Shown one piece after another: positions 37,237-44,473 of a DNA stretch of 44,473 nucleotides (position 1 is the stretch's first letter; each line of letters opens with the position of its first letter). The stretch comes from Byssochlamys sp. IMV 00236. Taxonomy: Eukaryota; Ascomycota; Eurotiomycetes; Eurotiales; Thermoascaceae. The notes under the pieces are model-generated. The model had not been told where the DNA came from and searched no databases. It saw nothing but the letters and a program-made list of their open reading frames with translations. The translations under genes and the position numbers were made by a program. The DNA is taken from assembly GCA_001931875.2 (NCBI GenBank), contig MSJH02000168.1, positions 1 through 44,473 on the forward strand, read 5' to 3'.

Positions 37237-40200
37237 TTATTTAGGAGTTAATCTCATAATTGCAGACACGGGCACCACTTCTACATCTCTTGCACGGGCC
37301 TTTACACTCAAGTTACGATCGCCTGTAACTAAACAAACAGGGACAACATCACCATGCTGTTTCTTTTGTGAAATCCACCAGAGACAGCAGGAAAGAACCA
37401 AGTCATCCAAGTTTTTATCACTTTCACCAAACACAAACTGCTCAGAGCGGATGGAGATGTTGTTCATGAAGCTATTATGTGATGTCTGTACTCGAAGCAG
37501 GTTGCTCTTTTTGGATTTTGTTGCCAACGTGGACTCGATCAGCTTAATAGCTTCCCCAGCCATAGTGCCTAATCTCTGTGTGTTGGTCGCAAGTCCGTCC
37601 AGTTCGGTAATGACAACAAGAGGAACAACGATGGACCATTTTTCGGACGTAATGAGTTTTCTAATATGTTCAAGATGACCAATAAAGCAGTTTGTATCAA
37701 GTACCAACACTGTTTTATCAGGAAGAATACGCTCACGCAAGTAATTCAATCTGTTCTCTCTTTCCTTTGCCCGTGCTGGCAGTCGACGATAGTAATTGCT
37801 TTCGATATCGGCTGTGACCATGGACTGTAACTGCTCTCTTCGTTTCTTCAATTGCGTCATCATATCGTCTTCTTCCTCTTCATCGCTCAAATCTGTTTTA
37901 TCAGTCGACAATAACACATCATCATCCATCTCTGCAACAATCGTGGGTACTTCTTGCTCCTCTTCATCGTCATACAGACTTTCTATTGTTTTATCCTTTT
38001 CTTGCTCCTTATAGACACGATTCACTATACGTTCCTTGACGGAGGAAGGAACAATGATGGCTTGATCGACAGGATCATAATATAAAATATCTTTCAATTG
38101 CTTTTTAAAGGGAAAAAAAAAAGTGAGCTTTTCTATTATATAAATACAATGCTTATGTTACCTTGACTAATATAAAGCCATAATCTATAATCTTTATCTT
38201 TCGTCGCATTGTCGTATCAAGCCCCTCTGGTTGATGTTCTGCCTTTGGTTTATCTTCCTTTAATTTCAGCACGCGTCCAAAAGCCTCATCTATCCAACCT
38301 AGACCTCTTAGATGATGTTCTTCGGGAAGACTAGGCGTGTCTCCTAGAAACTTTTGAATGTCCAACATAAGCTGGCGTTCTTCTTTGCTCACATTTTCGT
38401 TTGTCTTTTCTTGATGCTGATCATCTTCCCCTTCATCAACAAAATGCTTATTCAGCACTTCATGAAGAAGTTCATGAGGGAGTTGAGAAATCAAATGATT
38501 TAGAAACTGAATCAAAAGTGGCCAGAACGCAGGTGATATCAGGGACTGATGGCAATCATTGTGTAATCTAGATTCTCTCGAGACAAGATCATATTCTATA
38601 TTACTAATCAATCGTTCCCAGAACGAAGGCATGTTGTTACTACGCAAGCAAACGCCATTCAGAACAATCCATTGAAGTAATATTTCAATATAGATAAGCC
38701 AAGAATCTGTTTCTGCCCCTTGTCTTTCTTGCTCATGCGCTGCTGAGTTGGGTGTTGCTGTCCTGTCTCCAAACAGAAACTCATCATTTAGTCGGAGAGG
38801 TGTATTGGGTAACTGTGGCAGAGCAGGTGTTTGTGTACGTGGCAGCTCTGGATCAAGGCATCTTCTAAAGCACTCTACAGCAATTTGACAAGACGTGTCG
38901 ATAGCATAAGCAAACAGGATATTATCTTGAAGTCCCTGAATCATTCCATCATCTTCCGACGCACTTGTCTTGTTAAATATGGAATGATGATAGTCAGAAA
39001 TAGCCTTTGTGAGTTTTGAATTTGAATAATCATAGCTGTAGAGGGATGACAAGCAAAGTATGGCTGTCTCCAGCCAAAATAGTTCTGCAGCTGATAAAAA
39101 GTTTTCATCAGAAGGCAACGGCTTGATGATATTTTGACTATTGATGTCGATGGAATGCGTTATAGTTCTTGGAAACAGGTTATCAAAAAACAACCTTCTG
39201 GTCTTTGCAAACTCATCTAATCCAATTTTGGTAAACAGCATACCATGAAGTTTGATAAACAGACCAGGTACAAGCGTGTGATAATCTTGATCTATAGTTT
39301 GATGCAATTGCTTCTTCTTGTCCTTTTTCGTTTGCTTTGACTTTATAAGCTTATTCATCCAGCGTCGATTGCCTTCAAATAATGCCAACATGCCTTCTCT
39401 TGCATTTAAAAATCCATTTCTACGTACCATAAGACTACGTGTGCTGAGATAGAGCTTATGAAAATCGTATCCGGTAGAGATAGTCTTAGTCTGAAGTAGT
39501 AAGGAGAGGTTAAAGTACAAGTTCCCTCTAGCAGGCATCAACCAAATACCGAGAAAGTACCACGTCCAAGCCTCTTCAAATGCTTGTTGACGAGACCAAT
39601 GGCCTAAACCTTCATCTGGAATATACGTCCACCTGTACCTGGCAACATCACCACGAAGAGGCACTGTCCGGTACCATCTGTAGCCTTTTGTTCGTCTCCA
39701 CTGGTTGAGGTAGGAATGTATATGATTTTCTTGATCTGGCTCAGTGCTCTTTAAGAATTGAGCAACCTGTTGATAAAATGCATCTACTCGATCCAAATAC
39801 TCGAGAAAGAGACATAATAGACTAGACCCGTACTTCTTTTCAACTTTATACTGTCCGTTTTCTTTTCCTTTATGTTCAATTTTTTTCATTGTCATCACTC
39901 CATCTTTGTTTAACACGGGTATTTGATGATCATCGTCGTCACCATCGACTTCTAATTGTAATTCTTCTCGCCATTCCTCATCCATGGCAGGTGAATCATC
40001 TTCTTTTACTGGATATCTTTTAATAGCAATCCTAAATTGGTTGACAAGGCTGTAAATGGCACGCTTCCAACAAAGGCTTTCTAGACTCTTTTTCTCAGTG
40101 TATTCTATATCACATTCAAATATCTTCAAATAGGCCCCAGCCAATGCTAAATGAAGCTCAATTTTTTGTTTCCAGACGTCGAGTGCATCCTGAAGATCCT

Positions 40201-40639
40201 GCTCGGTAATAGAAACCAGTACCTTAGGCTGAGGGTTTATCTCTGTTCTTGAGCATATCTCTTCTTCTTGTTGTTGCTCTTCACGAAAGCAAGCTAATTG
40301 ACTAGAAGTCTTGGTAAGTGCGTCTATTTTTAGCTCATGTTCTCGTATAGATGTAATAAGTCGTTTCCAATATTTTCTTTTTGCATCTTGTGCTTGAGTT
40401 TCTTTGGAAGGTGCATTATTATTATTATTACTAATTGTAATGTTGGTTGTTGTTGTTGTTGCTGTTGTTGTTGTAGGTTTATCTCTTTTCTTAATGATAA
40501 CAGAAGGTTCAGAATTGGATTTCTTATTAAATGCAATAGGATTATCAAAGCTAGGGTTATATAGCTGTCTTGAACCTTTTGTCTTTCTGCTATAGTCTTC
40601 GTCTTTTCTTTTCGGGAAACTCCCTGTTCTTTGACTCAT
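37237..40639 (-). CDS. SMG6: SMG6/EST1-type protein with PIN nuclease domain
   Basis: A protein of the EST1/SMG5-7 family with a C-terminal PIN domain, the layout of SMG6, the endonuclease of nonsense-mediated mRNA decay. Exons 38162-40639 and 37237-38100 give 1113 aa. Near the N-terminus SRQLYNPSFDNP resembles an exon-junction-complex-binding motif. The 14-3-3-like and helical-repeat region follows (YLKIFECDIEY, RYRWTYIPDEGLGHWSRQQA, EAWTWYFLGIWLMPARGNLY). The PIN domain has VLVLDTNCFIGHL (Asp about 961), VITELDGLA, NLDDLVLSCC (Asp about 1058) and LVTGDRNLSVKA (Asp about 1087). The acidic triad is therefore present, as in SMG6 and unlike SMG5, so the nuclease should be active. A telomere role, as for EST1A, is possible. 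Stop to stop with the galactosidase, 70 nt apart. Confidence 0.92.
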
Positions 40640-40801
40640 GATATTGGTTATTCACACCTTTAAACTACGTGTCAGCTTATAAAAGTAATGTTTGCTTTTC
40701 TCTTTACTTCAAGTTCATTCCCAAAGTCAAAATGTGGTTTAATATATTGCAATAAGAAAAAGAATAATGACAAACTATCTAATTGTTATTTCAAAAAGAA
40801 A

Positions 40802-40833
<32 letters not shown>

Positions 40834-40964
40834 GGGAGAGATAATTTTATTGACCGCAGCTTACAGACGATTAGACAATCCCCCATGATTTTATATACAC
40901 AAGCTAAAATTTGAATGATCTCTTCTTATATTACATGACTGATTCTTTTTTCAATTAGACAAGT
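40640..40964. other. SMG6 promoter side with GAAA microsatellite
   Basis: These 325 nt lie upstream of SMG6 and contain a (GAAA)7 array at 40804-40831 within a longer purine-rich run. No gene was seen. Confidence 0.6.
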
Positions 40965-41658
40965 TATGTTCATTATTATTCATTAAAGAAATCAGTACCC
41001 GAATACATTGCAGCAGCCAAGGCCCTCATTGAATCATTGTATTGTTATGATACGAACTGTCAAATAGAAGGTCAAAACCCTCATACTGTTCCAAGTTGAA
41101 GGTTCATCTTTTGGTTCATCTGACAGAGGATATAAAAAGATTTGGTCCTGCCTTGAACTATGAAATTGAAAAAGGCAAACATTTCAATAAGCACATTCGA
41201 GAACATTTGTTTTCACGAATAGATCAGACACTTCTAGAGATATTGGCCGCAAATTTGAAAAACAAACTGTCATGAGACATATCGTTGAAGGTAATCCTTG
41301 GGTGAAGGATGGTTCAAGAGGAAAGTGTGGTTCGAGTATTGCCTCTTTTATTTCCGAGCATAAAGAGCACCTCCTCTTTTATCTCGCTAATGGATCAAGA
41401 GAATTTGCAGACAGCAATTACAGCTCTCAAAACGTAAAGGTAGGCTCTTTTTATCGTAATAGTCTACTAGCTTCTGAGGCCAAGCCATTTTTGGGCCTTG
41501 TTCATGAGTCTTTGGTGTAACGGTTCAATCTGCATAACAGTAGTAGCCAGAAAGACTTTATGAACGGTCTCTTGATTATGGAAGTAGCAACAACACCACA
41601 TTCAGGTATTCCCTTTGGTCTGCTGGATGTAGAATTCACTCTAAATGCATTTGAGTAA
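40965..41658 (+). mobile_element. Relic of a transposon-encoded protein
   Basis: The plus strand reads YVHYYSLKKSVPEYIAAAKA and CQIEGQNPHTVPS (40965 to about 41094). After a frameshift it continues KLKVHLLVHLTEDIKRFGPA and LNYEIEKGKHFNKHIREHLF (to about 41215). After a second break it reads VMRHIVEGNPWVKDGSRGK and NGSREFADSNYSSQ, then passes a TAA at 41518-41520 and stays open to TAA at 41656-41658. The phrase HxLxHLxxDIxRFGPxxxYExExxExFN is a recurring block in fungal DNA-transposon proteins of the CACTA or KDZ kind; which group I cannot say. At least two frameshifts and one stop make it non-functional. Confidence 0.6.
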
Positions 41659-42022
41659 AAATAATAACTATATTCTTATCAATTTGAACAAGTTTGGCTC
41701 GTACTGGTACTTTACACTCTTTTTTACCACAATAAAAATACTTGAAATATTTCAAGTCGCTTTTGTGTCACTCCAAATTCTTTTTTTAGGTACTTTTGAG
41801 TGTTTATTTTTGACCTGGGCCAATAGCAATCTTTCAACTTTTATGATTGCCTTTTATATACATCGATCTCAACCGTGGTGATTTAGCACTCAATGCCTCC
41901 TTAAAAAATTGTTTTTATATAAAAAAAGTCACTTACTTACGTGACTAGCTTTCCATTTTTTTTTCATATTGTCTCAAAAAAATAAAAAAACAACTCTTCA
42001 ATATTGAGCATAAAGAGAACCA
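41659..42022. other. UTP5 upstream region
   Basis: These 364 nt hold the UTP5 promoter. Visible are an AAAAAATT stretch (about 41902), reminiscent of the RRPE element of ribosome-biogenesis genes, and the inverted repeat GTCAC...GTGAC at 41928-41945. No gene was seen. Confidence 0.45.
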
Positions 42023-44073
42023 ATGGGCAAAGCACCGATCAAGAGAAATCCCGATACTTCAACTGTAGAAACATCAGCCAATCCTTCAGAGAATGCGGGT
42101 ATTGTCATTTCTGCATTTGATGAAAGCACAACTGCAGATCACTTTGCTTTAATCTCTATGGCTATGGATCGACACCGTCTACGTATTTTTAATGTTCGTT
42201 CAGGCACTGTGAGCAACGATTATAGTGCAAAAGAGAAAGAAAGAGTAACATGCTTATCATGGGGATACATTAAAGATAATAGTGATTTACAAGTAAATAA
42301 TACCCACAAAAAAGCAACACAACGTTGACATTTTCTTTTAGGCAAGCACTGTGCAAGCATTCAAAAAGAAGAAGAGCGGTGTAGCACCTTTATCTAAAGT
42401 GATTGCTTTAGGTATGCAATCTGGTTCAATATCTATATACTCGCTTAGCCACGGTATTGTGATAAAGAAACTGGAAAATGCGCATACAACACCTATATCT
42501 GATTTTGTCATGACAAAGGATGGATCGAGAGGATACTCAGTTGCTGAGGATAATTACATTATAGAATGGGACATTGAAGAAGAAAAAGAGCTCTTGTAGG
42601 TTCACAATAGATATAAAAAAGCACGTACTTATTATATATATATATATATATTTAGTAAATGGAAAGCAGATGCAAAGAACGTACGTAAATTGAAATTGAG
42701 TCATGATGGATCAAAATTAGCTACAGCAGGACACACTATCACTCTTTGGGATCTGAATAGTCGTAGTGTGATCAAGGTATGTTTATTTGAAGCATCAAGT
42801 CATGTCACTAATTCTTTTATATATATAGAAATTTACTGGACACGCTAGCGTAGTGAAAGAACTTGCTTTTTCACCTCAGGATGACTTGTTAGTTTCAAGT
42901 GCTGAAGATGATCGATACATTAACGTCTGGGATGCCCAATCATCAAATACGAATGCCAACAATGTCACAGCACTGACGGTTGAAAGCAATGTGTCGCACA
43001 TTGACTTTTCTACAACAGAACCCACTGTACTTGCTGTAACAGAGGAAGGCATCGTTGCCGTCTGGGAAAACCCTTCATTGGTCACAGTACAGGCAACAAG
43101 CCACAAGCGAAAGATGATGCGATCCTTAACCAAGGAACCAGATACCAGCATCAAGATTCTGTCCACTGAACAAGACAACAAGATGATACCGATCCTAGCA
43201 GCCAAGTTCGTGACAGACAAGGGAGGCAAATCCATCATGACTGCTCGTGGATCAAGCGTGAAACCATCGTTTGAAGTAGTAAAATATGTGAATGAAGAGA
43301 CAGGCGCGATTTTACGAGAAATTGAATTATCAAGACAGCCAGTGACAAACTTTTTGATTGATAATGCCTCCATTGCTGCAAACAACCTTAGGACAACCAA
43401 AAAGATCTATGATGAATCGACAGTGACAGTGGTTGGCAATTCTGATTTTGCTATCAAAGCACCTACGATGGCTAATGATCAACAGGAAGACGAAGGTTCT
43501 GCGGAACAAACGATCGAACAAAAGTTGATGAGTCTCGACGTGACTGATTCAAGTGAACACAAGGCGAAAAAGAACAAGAAGAAGACGCTTGAGACACCTG
43601 CAGCTGGTTCCTTACAGACAGTCTTAGTTCAGGCACTCCACTCGGGCGATAACAGTTTATTGGAAGCTTGTTTACAATTTACAAAGCGAGATGTGATTGA
43701 GAACACAATTAGACGATTACCAACAAAATACATTATTCCCTTATTGATCGACTTGATTACACGCTTCCAAGAAAAGCCTGGTCGTGCACCTGCGCTTCTG
43801 ATCTGGATTCAATCTATTCTCTTGATTCATACGGCTTATTTGATGACAGTGCCTAATCTAGTAGGTAAATTATCCAACTTTTATCAAGCACTGGATACAC
43901 GACTAGGCGTGTTTCCCAAATTACTTGCTTTACGAGGACGTTTGGATGTTGTGCAAAGTCAAGTCAATGTCAAGTCTTATTCAAATATTAATGACAAGGA
44001 ATTGGAACGCGCTCAAATAGCAGAAAACATATATGTGGAAGAAGACTCTGATGATGCAGCAGAAGTAGAAGAT

Positions 44074-44104
<31 letters not shown>

Positions 44105-44127
44105 AAGACGATATGGAGTTGTATTAG
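42023..44127 (+). CDS. UTP5: U3 snoRNP protein UTP5 (WDR43)
   Basis: Utp5 is a t-UTP subunit of the small-subunit processome, acting in the nucleolus in 35S rRNA transcription and 18S processing. Exons 42023-42292, 42342-42595, 42656-42776, 42829-44127 give 647 aa. The N-terminal WD40 propeller shows VIALGMQSGSISIYSL, GYSVAEDNYIIEWDIE, KLATAGHTITLWDLNS, and FTGHASVVKELAFSPQDDLL with YINVWDAQSS. A basic linker (KAKKNKKK) leads to the Utp12 domain, with LQTVLVQALHSGDNSLLEAC, PTKYIIPLLIDLITRFQ and WIQSILLIHTAYLMTV. The last 30 residues are nearly all Glu/Asp. The ATG at 42023 begins a full first WD blade. Convincing family match throughout. Confidence 0.93.
42633..42650. repeat. (TA)9 microsatellite in a UTP5 intron
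   Basis: Nine TA units lie just before the acceptor of UTP5 intron 2 (AG at 42654-42655). A shorter TATATATA also precedes the acceptor of intron 3. Confidence 0.85.
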
Positions 44128-44473
44128 TCATTCTGTAGATATAAAAAAAGAAAAAGAACTTAACTAGTTTATTTAAATAAAATAAATAATAGAATACAAG
44201 ATGATATATTTTGTTGTGTTATGAGTTTATGTAATGCTTAAATGTTGAATAGTAACTACCTCTCATGAAGTAGATGCAGCTGCAATACTGTATTTTTATT
44301 AATTATTGACATTAATTTATAAAATGTTGTCATAAAATAAAAAAATTATTTGCGTAAAAAGGCGACAAAGAAAAATATGTTTGAATAAAACGACATCATG
44401 TCAAAAGAGAGAGAGAGATAATGAGTTTATATGTAGAAAAAGAGAGAAAAAGTATGTTAGTATTAGAGCACAT
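44128..44473. other. UTP5 3' region to window edge
   Basis: AT-rich, with AATAAAATAAATAA (44176-44189) as a likely polyadenylation region for UTP5. A short GA-rich tract (GAGAGAGAGA, about 44408-44418) lies near the end. No coding region was seen before the window stops. Confidence 0.5.

Noticed and set aside
42876..43400. A 174-codon antisense frame inside UTP5
   Set aside because: The plus strand encodes a clear WD40/Utp12 protein here; the antisense frame has no domain.

Overview
The window is nuclear DNA of a filamentous fungus, almost certainly an early-diverging one (Mucoromycota, most likely Mucorales). The evidence is AT-rich sequence, very many short GT-AG introns (about 43-65 nt, in 15 of the 17 genes called), compact gene spacing, AATAAA-like signals after several stops, and proteins that read best against fungal/opisthokont housekeeping families. 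Degraded transposon relics lie between genes. I found no bacterial operon, phage, CRISPR or rRNA/tRNA gene. All exon boundaries were read by eye from GT-AG sites plus frame continuity; every model given closes to a whole number of codons.

Layout. 1-3.9 kb: ISY1 (spliceosome), a dead IS630/Tc1-type transposase, OST3/6 (N-glycosylation) and, convergent to it, a C9orf85/DUF2039-like zinc-ribbon protein. 3.9-6.2 kb: gene-less AT-rich DNA. 6.2-16.8 kb: RSA3-like ribosome assembly factor, tail to tail with a sorbitol/arabinitol dehydrogenase; then SMC1 (cohesin), RIX7 (60S-releasing AAA ATPase) and, divergent from RIX7, ribosomal protein eL20. 17-25 kb: 23-exon LIG4 (DNA ligase IV), a broken Tc1-like transposase, and a WD40 protein of the CRT10 type. 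25-28.6 kb: ribosomal protein eS8, an unrecognised signal-peptide/TM protein, and an island of broken mobile DNA (tyrosine recombinase with inverted repeat, plus a truncated orphan-family ORF). 28.7-37.2 kb: polyQ zinc-finger protein, GCP4 (gamma-tubulin complex), MTC1-like protein, choline/ethanolamine kinase, and an intracellular GH27-like alpha-galactosidase. 37.2-44.4 kb: SMG6-type protein (EST1 helical domain plus PIN nuclease), another transposon relic, and UTP5/WDR43 (90S pre-ribosome).

Functional themes. Five genes serve ribosomes (RSA3, RIX7, eL20, eS8, UTP5), three guard chromosomes or their segregation (SMC1, LIG4, GCP4), and two handle mRNA (ISY1, SMG6). They are scattered housekeeping genes, not a pathway cluster. 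I saw no convincing new multi-gene system. The most checkable observations are G1/S-type promoter boxes before SMC1, an exon-junction-complex-binding motif at the SMG6 N-terminus, start codons isolated in tiny exons, a tyrosine-recombinase element with a single nonsense codon and inverted repeat, an unrecognised TM protein, and a small reading frame interrupted by one TGA.
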